From: Phenylobacterium sp.
Lineage (GTDB): Bacteria; Pseudomonadota; Alphaproteobacteria; Caulobacterales; Caulobacteraceae
Direction: 5' to 3'
Length of the DNA stretch: 64,000 nt
Assembly (NCBI RefSeq): GCF_016124325.1
Contig: NZ_WGNY01000015.1
Coordinates: forward strand, 1-64,000
Made by a program: the position numbers and the translations under genes. Positions 17,033-25,545 of this stretch are shown here, piece by piece. The notes under the pieces are model-generated. The model ran no database searches. It worked only from the letters and a program-made list of their open reading frames with translations, and had not been told where the DNA came from. Position 1 is the stretch's first letter; each line of letters starts with the position of its first letter.

Positions 17033-17466
17033 GCGTCACGGGCGGCTGCCAGTGCGGCGCGGTGCGCTTCTCGGCCAGCGGCCTGGGCGAAGCCAGCATC
17101 TGCCACTGCCGGATGTGCCAGAAGGCCACCGGCGGACTCTTCGGCCCCTATGTCGCGCTGGACGGCCTCACCTGGACCCGCGGCGAGCGCAAACGGTTCC
17201 AGAGCTCCAACAAGGTCTGGCGCGGCTTCTGCGCGGCCTGCGGCACGCCGCTGACGTGGGAGCATGTCGGCGGCCTGACGTCGGTGATGGTGGGCGTGCT
17301 CGACGATCCGACCGCCGTCCGGTTCAGCGAGCAGCTGGACAGCCCGAGCAAGCTTCCGGGCTTCGACGCCCTGGCTGACCTGCCGGCCCACGATCCGACC
17401 GAGCCGCGGGCGGCGGCGCACCTGGCGAGCATCGTCGGCCTGCAGCACCCCGACCACGACACCTGA
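17029..17466 (+). CDS. GFA-family zinc protein
   Basis: A 145-residue protein of the glutathione-dependent formaldehyde-activating (Gfa/CENP-V) family. The zinc cysteines are seen in GGCQCGAVRF, CHCRMCQKATG and FCAACGTPLTW. Most members are of unknown function and the family name should not be read as an activity. The start is GTG at 17029, overlapping the mtaB stop. A repeat element begins 8 bp after the stop. Confidence 0.88.
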   Translation: MSVTGGCQCGAVRFSASGLGEASICHCRMCQKATGGLFGPYVALDGLTWTRGERKRFQSSNKVWRGFCAACGTPLTWEHVGGLTSVMVGVLDDPTAVRFSEQLDSPSKLPGFDALADLPAHDPTEPRAAAHLASIVGLQHPDHDT

Positions 17467-17474
17467 GGACGGCT

Positions 17475-17591
17475 CTAGAGCGCGATCCGCAAAAGTGGAA
17501 CGCGGTTTTGCGATCAGATCGCGCTCAAACCTTTGATTTAGCGCCTTTTTGTCCCGTTCAAATGATTCCATTTGAACGGGAAAGGCTCTAG
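17475..17591. repeat. CIR-like intergenic element, family B copy 2 (117 bp)
   Basis: This element is bounded by CTAG at both ends. The left stem is GCGCGATCCGCAAAA with TTTTGCGATCAGATCGCGC. The right hairpin has perfect 12-bp arms CCCGTTCAAATG (17553-17564) and CATTTGAACGGG (17569-17580) around ATTC, so that GATTC, a CcrM GANTC site, sits at the tip. It closely matches 1389-1505. Long intergenic repeats with a CcrM site centred in one inverted repeat have been described in Caulobacter crescentus as CIR sequences. The right CTAG holds the amidohydrolase stop codon. Confidence 0.88.
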
Positions 17592-18781
17592 GCGGACGCC
17601 AGCGCGGGTCTGCGAGCCTCGGCCGTCCGCGCCATGCCGCCCGGGCCGATCATCTCCTCGAAGTTGGTCCGGTAGAACTTCTCCTTCGACGCCTCGTCGA
17701 GGTCGCCCATCGTCCGCTCGAAGCGGCCCAGCGGATCGTTGGTCCCCTCAGGGTGCGGGTAGTCGCTTGAGAACATGAACAGCTCGGCGCCCCCGTCGGC
17801 GATCATGCGGCCCACGTCCTCGCCCGGGAACGGCGTGAACTTGATGGCGCGGCGGATGTACTGGGACGGCGTCATCGGCATCGCCTGCAGGTAGGGGTCG
17901 GTGCGCTTGAAGCTCTTGAAGCCGAGGTCAAGCTCGCGGAGGAACTCCGGCGCCCAGCCCGCGCCCGCCTCGATGACGCCGCCGCGCAGCTTCGGGAAGC
18001 GCTCGAAGACGCCGTCGTAGACCATGGCCGTCAGGAACACCTGCGGCGCGAAGCTCAGCATGATGTAGTCGGCGAAGCGCAGGTTCTCGCCGCCGCCGTG
18101 CAGGTCGGGGGCGCGTTCGCGCCCGTTGTTGCGGAAGGCCTTGGGCTGGGTCTTGGTCCCCGGCCCGATGTGCAGGACGAACGGGACGTCGGCCTCGCAG
18201 AGGCGCGCCCAGATCGGATCGAAATCGGGGTGGCCGGGCGAACGCTCGCCCGCCGGCCCGGCCGACACCCAGATCGCGCCGTTGCCGGCTTCGAGCGCGG
18301 CGTTGGTCTCTTCCAGGGCCCGCGCCGGATTGTCGAGCGGGACATAGGCCACGCCGATCAGCCGCGGATCGCCGGCGCAGAAGGCGCCCATGGCGAGGTT
18401 GTGGGCGCGGACACCGCCGTAGAGCGCGTCCTCGGTCTTGGCGGCCAGGGCCGGCGCCAGCGACGAGGTGGCGAACACGAGCTGGGACGAGAAGCCGAAG
18501 GAATCCAGCACCCGGCGACGCTCGTCGGCGTCGAAGGCCCCGAACGCCGACCATCCCTTGGGCCCGGCGATGGCGTTGTCGAGCGCCCTGGCCTCGGCTT
18601 CCGCGTCGCCCTTCCGCGCCTTGGCCGCGTCGAGCAGCTTGTCGATCCGGCCCGGCTCGCGGCCGTAGAGCGGCTTCAGCTCGCCCTTGAGCGCCGCGTC
18701 GAGGAAGGGATCGAGCCACTCCCGCGTCTCCATGACGTGGCTGTCGGCGTCATGAACGATCCGGCCGCTGACGTAGGTCAT
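17588..18781 (-). CDS. Amidohydrolase (amidohydrolase-2 family)
   Basis: A 397-residue metal-dependent TIM-barrel hydrolase. The N-terminal VHDADSHVMET matches the family's DxHxxE metal site, with VLHIGPG in the middle and the closing FSSDYPHPEG carrying the late metal Asp. This group includes decarboxylases and hydrolases acting on aromatic or polyketide compounds; the substrate is unknown. It is divergent from an unusual TetR protein, which may control it. The TAG stop lies on the repeat boundary. Confidence 0.85.
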   Translation of the reverse strand: MTYVSGRIVHDADSHVMETREWLDPFLDAALKGELKPLYGREPGRIDKLLDAAKARKGDAEAEARALDNAIAGPKGWSAFGAFDADERRRVLDSFGFSSQLVFATSSLAPALAAKTEDALYGGVRAHNLAMGAFCAGDPRLIGVAYVPLDNPARALEETNAALEAGNGAIWVSAGPAGERSPGHPDFDPIWARLCEADVPFVLHIGPGTKTQPKAFRNNGRERAPDLHGGGENLRFADYIMLSFAPQVFLTAMVYDGVFERFPKLRGGVIEAGAGWAPEFLRELDLGFKSFKRTDPYLQAMPMTPSQYIRRAIKFTPFPGEDVGRMIADGGAELFMFSSDYPHPEGTNDPLGRFERTMGDLDEASKEKFYRTNFEEMIGPGGMARTAEARRPALASA

Positions 18782-18800
18782 CTCGCATTCCCCCTGCGCA

Positions 18801-18820
18801 TATTGACTATCACACCAATA
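18801..18820. promoter_or_regulatory. Possible operator between amidohydrolase and TetR genes
   Basis: An AT-rich dyad, TATTG (18801-18805) and CAATA (18816-18820), with a partly overlapping pair GACTAT/ATAGAC. It lies in the 92-bp divergent gap, where a TetR operator would be expected. A GACTC (GANTC) site follows at 18821. The arms are short, so this is only a candidate. Confidence 0.35.
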
Positions 18821-18873
18821 GACTCGAAGACCGCGAGACGGCAACCCGAATCCGGCGCGAGGGCGGCCTTGCC

Positions 18874-19743
18874 GTGACGCGTGCGATGGGGCATCGGCGA
18901 AGGATGCGACGAACGGGCAAGACCACCGCGACGGCCGAGCCGCCGAGCCGCGAGGCGCTGTACGCCCGTGTCTGGGAAGAGCCGCTGGCGGACGTGGCCG
19001 CCGACCTGGGGCTCAGCCGCACGGGCCTGGCCAAGCTGTGCGCGCGCCTCGGCGTGCCCTGCCCGCCGCGCGGCTACTGGGCGCGGAGGCGCCGCGGCGA
19101 CGTCGAACCGCCGCCCGGCCTGCCGGCGACCCCGGACGCGCCGCGCCGGCGCCTCGACCCCGAGGACCGACGCGCGCAGATCCTCGACGTCGCTGCGAAC
19201 CTCATCGGCCATGAGGGCGTGCACGCCGCCAGCCTGAAGCGGATCGCCGGCGAGGCCGGCGTGAGCGAGGCGCTGGTCCAGTCCTACTTTCCCCGGCAGG
19301 CCGACGTGCTGGTCGAGCTGGCGCGGAGAGAGCTCGAAACCCTGAGGCTGGCCCAGGCGGCCGAGATCGAAGGCGGATCGACGGCCGCCGAGCGCCTGGC
19401 CCGCTCGACCACCGCCTACCTGCGTCATGTGGAGCGCCGGGGCGCGCTGCTGCAGCTGCTGCTGGGCAATCCGGCCGTCCGCGAGGGCCTGCGGTCCGAG
19501 CGGGACGCCTCCCGCGCCGTCCGCGGCCGCGCGGTGGCCGAGCGCTTCTCGCGGGACTCCGGCGTCGATCCCGACATCGCGCTGTGCGCCACGACCATCC
19601 TGACCGCGGTCTGCCTGCGCGCGGGCCGGCTGCTGGCGCGGGGCCGCATCGACCTCGCCCAGGCCGAGGCGCTCAGCCAGGCGATGGTGCGCCAGGGCAA
19701 CCGGCGCATCGCGCGGCTGTCACGCGGCCGGAGCCCCGCCTAG
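18874..19743 (+). CDS. TetR-family regulator with extra N-terminal helix-turn-helix module
   Basis: A 289-residue protein about 90 residues longer than a normal TetR. Residues about 25-72 form a separate module (ALYARVWEEPLADVA, then LGLSRTGLAKLCARLGVP and CPPRGYWARRRRG). I know this block from other, unrelated bacterial proteins, where it precedes different domains. A standard TetR DNA-binding domain follows at about 95-145 (LKRIAGEAGVSEALVQSYFPRQADVL) with an all-helical effector domain. It may bind DNA through two modules. The start could be GTG 18874 or ATG 18886. It converges on, and overlaps by 24 bp, another TetR gene of similar sequence. Confidence 0.78.
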   Translation: MTRAMGHRRRMRRTGKTTATAEPPSREALYARVWEEPLADVAADLGLSRTGLAKLCARLGVPCPPRGYWARRRRGDVEPPPGLPATPDAPRRRLDPEDRRAQILDVAANLIGHEGVHAASLKRIAGEAGVSEALVQSYFPRQADVLVELARRELETLRLAQAAEIEGGSTAAERLARSTTAYLRHVERRGALLQLLLGNPAVREGLRSERDASRAVRGRAVAERFSRDSGVDPDIALCATTILTAVCLRAGRLLARGRIDLAQAEALSQAMVRQGNRRIARLSRGRSPA

Positions 19744-20349
19744 CGAAGCCAGGCAGCCCAGGGTGAGCTCCCGGCAGCTCACCCGCGCCGCCTCCGGCGC
19801 CACGGCGCCCTGCCAGGCGAGCCGCCCGGCCTCCTCGGGCGCCGTCAGGATCAGGTTCACGGCGGCCACGGCCTCGCGCGCGGACAACCCGTGGCCGCGG
19901 CGGATCCGCCGGGCGAAGCCGCCCAGGATGCGGTCGCGCAGGCGGCGCGCCCGCTCGGGCAGGCGGCCGCGCATGTAGGGGTCGCGATAGATGAGGTGCA
20001 GGATGGGGCCGCGCCGCTCGACATGGGCGCGATAGGCCTCGGCCGCGGCGCAGGCGGCGTCGGCGAGATCGGCGCGGCCGGCGGCGTCCGCGAGACCGTG
20101 GGCCTCGAGATCGTCGAGTTCGGCCTCCACGAGCGCGGCGTAGAGGTCATGCTGCCGGGGGAAGTGGGCGTAGATCAGGGCCTTGCTCACGCCGGCGCGG
20201 CGCGCCAGGGCCTCCATCGACGCCGGGAGGTAGCCCTGGGCCAGGACCACGACGCGCGCCGCGGCGACCAGGGCCGCACGGCGCTCCGCAGCCGACAGCC
20301 GTCCCGGGCGGGACCCTGGCGGCGGCGAGGCGGTAGGGCTTGGAGGCAA
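19720..20349 (-). CDS. TetR-family regulator, convergent paralogue of the fused TetR
   Basis: A 209-residue TetR protein with its helix-turn-helix in MEALARRAGVSKALIYAHFPRQHDLYAALV (about residues 45-75). Its effector domain shares short blocks with the neighbouring fused TetR: FPRQ after the recognition helix, and HVERRGPILHLIY against HVERRGALLQLLL. The start is a TTG with no good ribosome binding site, so it is uncertain. It lies 54 bp after hslO on the same strand and could be read from that transcript. Confidence 0.75.
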   Translation of the reverse strand: MPPSPTASPPPGSRPGRLSAAERRAALVAAARVVVLAQGYLPASMEALARRAGVSKALIYAHFPRQHDLYAALVEAELDDLEAHGLADAAGRADLADAACAAAEAYRAHVERRGPILHLIYRDPYMRGRLPERARRLRDRILGGFARRIRRGHGLSAREAVAAVNLILTAPEEAGRLAWQGAVAPEAARVSCRELTLGCLASLGGAPAA

Positions 20350-20403
20350 GGCGGACCACGGGGATGAGGCGCCGAACCTAGACCACCGCGCGGCTCAGCG
20401 GAA

Positions 20404-21297
20404 TCAGGCGCTGGCGAGCACGCCCGGCTCCACCGCATAGACCCGGCTGCAGTACTCGCAGGTGACGCGGATCTTGCCGTCGGGTTCGACCATCTCGTCG
20501 CGCTCGGCCGCGTCGAACGACTTCAGCACCGTCTCGATGCGCTCCTGGCTGCAACGGCAGAAGGCTCGCAGCGGCTTGGAGCCGAACACCCGCACCCCGT
20601 CCTCGTGGAAGAGGCGAAACAGCAGGCGGTTCGACGAGAGGTCGGCGTCGAGCAGCTCGTCCTCGCCGATGGTCTCGAAGAACGCCTGGGTGCGCGTCCA
20701 GGCCTCCTGGGTGGAGCCCCGGGCGTCGTCGTCGGCGATGTACTGCACGAGGAAGCCGCCGGCGCGCCAGGCGCCCCCCTCGCCGCCCACCGCCAGGCGG
20801 ACCCGCGTGGGCGTCTGCTCGGACTGGGCGAAGTACTGCTCGGCGCAGAGCGCCAGGGTCTCGCCCTGGATGTCGGTGACGCCCTGGTAGCGGTCCATCG
20901 CCGCGCCCTGGTCGACGGTCATCATGAAGACGCCCTCGCCCAGCAGCGACTTGGCCCCGGGACGCTGGAAGCCCCCGGACGCGGCCTCGACCTCGGCCGC
21001 GTCGAAACGGCAGTAGCCGCGCAGGCCGCCGGAGGTGTCGTAGTCGGCGACGACGTAGCGCACGGCGCCGGCGCCGCGGGCCTCGACGATCAGCCGGCCT
21101 TCGAACTTGAGATTGGAGCCCACGAGGGCGGCGAGCGCGCAGGCTTCGCCCAGCAGATTGGCCACGGGCTCGGGGTAGGCGTGGCCGCGCAGCACCTCAT
21201 CGATCGCGGGGCCCAGGCGCACCACGCGGCCGCGCACGGGCTCGCCGTCGATCTGGAAGGCGCCGACGACGTCGTCGGGAATGGCAGGATCGGACAT
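20404..21297 (-). CDS. hslO: Redox-regulated chaperone Hsp33
   Basis: A 297-residue holdase that is activated when its C-terminal zinc cysteines are oxidised. The zinc site is visible as FCRCSQE and CEYC near the C-terminus (C-x-C and C-x2-C). The N-terminal domain has the family pattern, with ANLLGEACALAALVG and a GxxxMxxDQG-like VFMMTVDQG. In many alphaproteobacteria hslO directly follows argD-argF; here a serine hydrolase gene and a repeat lie between. Confidence 0.93.
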   Translation of the reverse strand: MSDPAIPDDVVGAFQIDGEPVRGRVVRLGPAIDEVLRGHAYPEPVANLLGEACALAALVGSNLKFEGRLIVEARGAGAVRYVVADYDTSGGLRGYCRFDAAEVEAASGGFQRPGAKSLLGEGVFMMTVDQGAAMDRYQGVTDIQGETLALCAEQYFAQSEQTPTRVRLAVGGEGGAWRAGGFLVQYIADDDARGSTQEAWTRTQAFFETIGEDELLDADLSSNRLLFRLFHEDGVRVFGSKPLRAFCRCSQERIETVLKSFDAAERDEMVEPDGKIRVTCEYCSRVYAVEPGVLASA

Positions 21298-21394
21298 GGC
21301 GCCAATATAGGCCGCGTCGGCCCGGTTGCGAACGCGGCGGGTCGTCCTAGGGCCTGCGTCCGAAATAGGTTGCCGACTCGATCAACCGCCCCGC

Positions 21395-21503
21395 GTCGTC
21401 ATCGCCCGGCTTGTCCGGGCGACCCATGAACACGGACATCGGCCGGTTTGGCGGCGACGGCGCGGCGTTCATGGATGGCCCGGACAAGCCGGGCCATGAC
21501 GAT
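21395..21503. repeat. REP-type inverted repeat pair
   Basis: Two 39-bp arms, 21395-21433 and 21465-21503, match in inverted orientation at nearly every base. Each holds the inner palindrome CCCGGCTTGTCCGGG or its complement next to CATGAAC. This CCGGCTTGTCCGG motif is a common repeat type in alphaproteobacterial genomes. The 242-bp gap between hslO and the serine hydrolase gene is otherwise empty. Confidence 0.85.
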
Positions 21504-21539
21504 CTATAATCTTCTTAAGCTGTTGGCCGGACCTTCAAC

Positions 21540-23129
21540 CTAAGGCTGGCGCACGAAGTCCATGGCGTAGATGCGGCCGCCCGTGACGCGCAGCGCGGCA
21601 ACCTGGCCATCGGCGCCGCGGATCACGCGGATCAGCGCGCCGGTCCCACGGAAGGCGTCGCGGTAGAGCGGCTCGGCGACGACCGGCTCGGCGGGCCGGT
21701 CGGGGTGGACGAGCACCAGCTTTCCGTCCCGGAGCTCGGCGGTCAGGACAGCGCCCGCCTCGTCGCTCGCATAGGTCCCGACGAGCGCCGCCAGCTCGTC
21801 GGCCGTGGGCGTGACGGGCGTGACCCGCCGATAGCCGATCGTCTCACCATCGGGCGTATGGCGCAGGACGCCGCCCGTCGAGAACGCGAAGGTCGACCCG
21901 CGCCCGGCGTAGCCGCCCGCCGCGTCCGGCGTGAGCCAGCCCACCCCCGTGGCGCCGAGGCGGCCCCGGCGCGCGGCGACCTTCAGCACCCCGCCGGTCC
22001 GCTCGTCGACGTAGAGGCCGGGCAAGGCGTCCAGATCGGCCGCCGGGGTCGCGGCCGGCGGCGGCGCGGCGGGCGCCGACGGCAGATAGAGGTCGACCAC
22101 CTGGTGGGCCAGCTCGGTCGGATTGACGTCGCCTTCGTTGCAGAGCAGCGCCACCGACAGGCCGCGGGCCGGCAGCCGGCCCAGCCAGGCGCGATAGCCG
22201 GCCGTGGAGCCGCTGTGAGCGACCTCGGCTTCCCCACGCCAGGTCTGCACGAAGAGCCCGCGGGCGTAGGCGATCTTCCGCCCGCCGGTGAGCGTGGCCC
22301 GCTCCTGCAGCTGGGCGGTGACCTTCGGCCCGAGCTTCCCGTTCGTGAGGGCGTCGTTCCAGACCAGCAGGTCGCCGACCGTGGTGAGCAGGCCGCCGTG
22401 GCCGTAGGTGTTCTCGAACGGCATCTGCTGTTCGAAGCCGCCGCCCTTGCGCGCCTCGTAGGCGACCGCCCGGCCGGGCACGATGCGGCGGAAATCGTCG
22501 CGCCAGGCGGTGTGGGTCATGCCGAGCGGCTGGAACAGGCGGTCGCGGGTGAAGTCGGCGAGGCTCTGGCCGCTCACCCGCCCCACGATGATGGCGGCCA
22601 GATTGTAGCCGGTGTTGGTGTAGGAATAGGCCTCGCCCGGCGCGTAGTTGAGCGCGCGCTGGCGGGCGGCGATCTGCAAAGTCTCGGCGTTGGCGTAGAC
22701 CCGCGTCGTCCGGGGCCAGCCCGCCAGGGACATCACGTCGCCCCAGTCACGCAGCCCGCTGGTGTGGGAGAGCAGCATGTCGATGGTGATCGGCCGCTCG
22801 TAGGCAGGCATCTCGGGCAGGTATTTGCGGATGTCGTCGGAGAGCGCGAGCTTGCCCTCGCCCGCCAGCAGCAGGATCGAGGCGGCGGTGAACTGCTTGG
22901 AGACCGAGCCCGCCTCGAAGACGGTGTCGGGGGTGACCGGGACGGCGTGCTCCAGATCGGCCGAGCCGTAGCCGCGGAACATCTGCGCCGCGCCCGCCGA
23001 TTCCACGCCGATGGCGCAGCCCGGCGTCTGCGGCGTGAAGCGCGAGAACAGGGCGTCGAACCCCGCAGGCGCGGCATGGGCGCCCGCCCCCGTCGCCAGG
23101 GCGAGCGCCAGACCGGCTGCAAACTTCAT
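21540..23129 (-). CDS. Secreted class C beta-lactamase-like serine hydrolase
   Basis: A 529-residue protein with a signal peptide (about residues 1-20). The catalytic SxxK motif is Ser75-Val-Ser-Lys78 in EAGSVSKQFTA, and the YxN motif is seen in YSYTNTGYN. HSGSTAGYRAW takes the place of the KTG box. The C-terminal 150 residues form an additional lipocalin-like beta domain, after a proline/alanine linker near residue 355, as in many esterase or D-amino peptidase members. Not a classical antibiotic beta-lactamase by sequence. It follows argF by 47 bp on the same strand. Confidence 0.85.
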   Translation of the reverse strand: MKFAAGLALALATGAGAHAAPAGFDALFSRFTPQTPGCAIGVESAGAAQMFRGYGSADLEHAVPVTPDTVFEAGSVSKQFTAASILLLAGEGKLALSDDIRKYLPEMPAYERPITIDMLLSHTSGLRDWGDVMSLAGWPRTTRVYANAETLQIAARQRALNYAPGEAYSYTNTGYNLAAIIVGRVSGQSLADFTRDRLFQPLGMTHTAWRDDFRRIVPGRAVAYEARKGGGFEQQMPFENTYGHGGLLTTVGDLLVWNDALTNGKLGPKVTAQLQERATLTGGRKIAYARGLFVQTWRGEAEVAHSGSTAGYRAWLGRLPARGLSVALLCNEGDVNPTELAHQVVDLYLPSAPAAPPPAATPAADLDALPGLYVDERTGGVLKVAARRGRLGATGVGWLTPDAAGGYAGRGSTFAFSTGGVLRHTPDGETIGYRRVTPVTPTADELAALVGTYASDEAGAVLTAELRDGKLVLVHPDRPAEPVVAEPLYRDAFRGTGALIRVIRGADGQVAALRVTGGRIYAMDFVRQP

Positions 23130-23176
23130 CACGTCTCCTCCCGGGCGCCTGGCGGAGCCCGGCGCCCCCGCCACGG

Positions 23177-24115
23177 TCAGATCGCCCCGAAGCACCAGGC
23201 CAGGATCGACTTCTGGGCGTGGATCCGGTTTTCGGCCTCGTCCCAGATCAGGCTCTGCGGACCGTCGATGACCTCATCGGTCACCTCTTCGCCGCGGTGC
23301 GCCGGCAGGCAGTGGAGGAACACCGCGTCCTTGGCGGCCATGCCCATGAGCCGGCTGTCCACCTGGTAGGGCTCCAGCGCCTCGATACGCTCGTCGTGGT
23401 CGGTGTCGCCCATGGAGACCCAGGTATCGGTGATCACGCAGTCGGCGCCGCGGACCGCCTCGACCGGGTCCTGGGTGGTCAGGATCTGTCCCTGTTCGCC
23501 GGCGGCGCGGGCGAGATCCATCATGTCAGGGTGGTAGACCGCCGGCGTGGCGATGTTCAGCCGGAAGCCCAGCTTGGGCGCGGCCTGGATGAAGCTGGAG
23601 CACATGTTGTTGCCGTCGCCGACCCAGGCGAAGGTCTTGCCGTGGACGCTGCCGCGGTGCTCCTCGAAGGTCATCAGGTCGGCCATGATCTGGCACGGGT
23701 GGCCGCGGTCGGAGAGCCCGTTGATCACCGGCACGGTGGCGAAGTGGGCGAAGCGCTCGACGTCCTCGTGGACGTTGGCGCGGATCATCACCGCGTCCAC
23801 CATGCGCGACAGCACGCGGGCGGTGTCCTCCACCGGCTCGCCGCGGCCGAGCTGCATGTCGACCGCGTTGGAGATGATCACGTCGCCGCCCAGCTGGCGC
23901 ATGGCCGCGTCGAACGAGAAGCGCGTCCGGGTGGAGTTCTTCTCGAAGATCATGGCCAGGGTGCGGTGGCGCGCGGGGTGATCCTCGTCGGGCCGGCCCT
24001 TGGGCCAGCCGGCGCGGCGGGCCTTGCGGGCCTTGGCGTCCTCAAGGATGACGCGCAGGTCGGTTCCGCTCAGGCGCCAGAGGTCGAGGAAGTGACGGGG
24101 TGGCGCGGCGCTCAT
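23177..24115 (-). CDS. argF: Ornithine carbamoyltransferase
   Basis: A 312-residue enzyme that makes citrulline from ornithine and carbamoyl phosphate in arginine synthesis. The carbamoyl-phosphate motif STRTRFSF, the HPCQ motif ([10 protein letters not shown]) and the ornithine site [12 protein letters not shown] are all present. The start ATG overlaps the argD stop (ATGA), so argD and argF are translationally coupled. Confidence 0.97.
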   Translation of the reverse strand: MSAAPPRHFLDLWRLSGTDLRVILEDAKARKARRAGWPKGRPDEDHPARHRTLAMIFEKNSTRTRFSFDAAMRQLGGDVIISNAVDMQLGRGEPVEDTARVLSRMVDAVMIRANVHEDVERFAHFATVPVINGLSDRGHPCQIMADLMTFEEHRGSVHGKTFAWVGDGNNMCSSFIQAAPKLGFRLNIATPAVYHPDMMDLARAAGEQGQILTTQDPVEAVRGADCVITDTWVSMGDTDHDERIEALEPYQVDSRLMGMAAKDAVFLHCLPAHRGEEVTDEVIDGPQSLIWDEAENRIHAQKSILAWCFGAI

Positions 24116-25341
24116 GCCGCGCCCGCCGTTTCCTCGCGCGCCTTGGCCTGGGCCGCCTCGCAGGCCTTCTCCATGAGGCCGATGGCCTCGCGGGCTTCCT
24201 CGAGGGTGAGCGTCAGCGGCGGCAGGAGGCGCACGCAGTTGTCGCCGCCGCCGGCGATGAGCAGGTGCTGGTCGCGGGCGTACTGCATGAACTCGCGGTT
24301 GGGCGTGGCCAGCTTGACGCCGATCAGCAGGCCCTTGCCGCGGATGTCGAGCACCACGTCGGGGAACCGGTCCTTCAGGCCCGAGAGCTGCTGATTGAGA
24401 TAGCCGGCCACTTCGCGCACATGGGCGAGCAGCTCGGGCTTCACCAGTTCTTCCACCGAGGCGACGCCGACCGCCATGGCCAGCGGGTTGCCGCCGTAGG
24501 TGGAGCCGTGGGAGCCCGGCGTCATGCCGGCGGCCGCCTGGACGGTGGCCAGGCACGCGCCCACCGGGAAGCCGCCGCCCAGCGCCTTGGCCACCGCCAT
24601 GATATCCGGCGGCGCGTCGGCCCACTCGTAGGCGAAGAGCTTGCCGGTCCGGCCCAGGCCGCACTGGATCTCGTCGTAGATCAGCAGCGTGCCGGTCTCG
24701 TCGCAGAGCTGGCGGATCGCCTTCAGCTCGGCCTCGGTCCACGAGCGCGCGCCGCCCTCGCCCTGCACGGGCTCGAGCAGGATGGCCGCGGTGGTCGGGC
24801 CCACCAGCTTCTTCAGCGCTTCGATGTCGCCGAATTTCGCGTGGACGAAGCCGGGCAGTTCAGGGCCGAAGCCCTCGACGTAGCTGGGGTTGCCGGCGGC
24901 GAAGATGGTGGCCAGCGTGCGGCCGTGGAACGAACCGTCGAAGCCGATGATGTCGATCTTCTCAGGGTTCCCCTTGGCCCAGTGATACTTGCGCGCGGTC
25001 TTGATCGCGCACTCGATCGCCTCGGCCCCGGAATTGGTGAAGAACACCACGTCGGCGAACGTGTGGGCCGTAAGAAGGTCGGCCAGCTTCTCCTGGTTGG
25101 GGATCCGGAAGATGTTCGACGTATGCCACAGCTTCTCGGCCTGATCCTTCACCGCCTGGACCAGCTTGGGATGGCTGTGGCCGAGCGCGGTCACGGCGAT
25201 GCCCGCCATGCAGTCGAGATAGGCGTCGCCCTCGGCCGTGTAGAGTCGCACGCCCTCGCCTCGCTCGAACGCCAGCGGGGCGCGTGCGTAGACGCCCATG
25301 AGGTGGTCGCTGGGAACGTGCGGCGTGGTCGTGTTGGCCAC
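24112..25341 (-). CDS. argD: Acetylornithine aminotransferase
   Basis: A 409-residue class III PLP aminotransferase that makes N-acetylornithine from the semialdehyde; many homologues also act on succinyl-DAP. Motifs include [40 protein letters not shown] and the PLP lysine Lys252 in [12 protein letters not shown]. The GTG at 25341 is chosen because GGAGG lies about 10 bp upstream; the frame is open to 25434. In the leader an 8-bp stem (25366-25373 with 25385-25392 on the plus strand) lies just before the ribosome binding site. Confidence 0.95.
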   Translation of the reverse strand: MANTTTPHVPSDHLMGVYARAPLAFERGEGVRLYTAEGDAYLDCMAGIAVTALGHSHPKLVQAVKDQAEKLWHTSNIFRIPNQEKLADLLTAHTFADVVFFTNSGAEAIECAIKTARKYHWAKGNPEKIDIIGFDGSFHGRTLATIFAAGNPSYVEGFGPELPGFVHAKFGDIEALKKLVGPTTAAILLEPVQGEGGARSWTEAELKAIRQLCDETGTLLIYDEIQCGLGRTGKLFAYEWADAPPDIMAVAKALGGGFPVGACLATVQAAAGMTPGSHGSTYGGNPLAMAVGVASVEELVKPELLAHVREVAGYLNQQLSGLKDRFPDVVLDIRGKGLLIGVKLATPNREFMQYARDQHLLIAGGGDNCVRLLPPLTLTLEEAREAIGLMEKACEAAQAKAREETAGAA

Positions 25342-25545
25342 TGGGAGAGCCCTCCAAAATGGAACGTCCCCGCGCGCCGAGGCGGCGGGGACCGGAAGGC
25401 TTGGCGTTTTCCGCTCGAAGGCCTCGCGTGTCAATGTTCCGCCGCGGGCGATCCTAGGCTTCGCGCATGACCGGTTGGCGACAGTCGGACCGCCCGGCGG
25501 CTCGGATCACGCTCGCGACGCTGACCCGCCGCCGCGGCGCGACGC

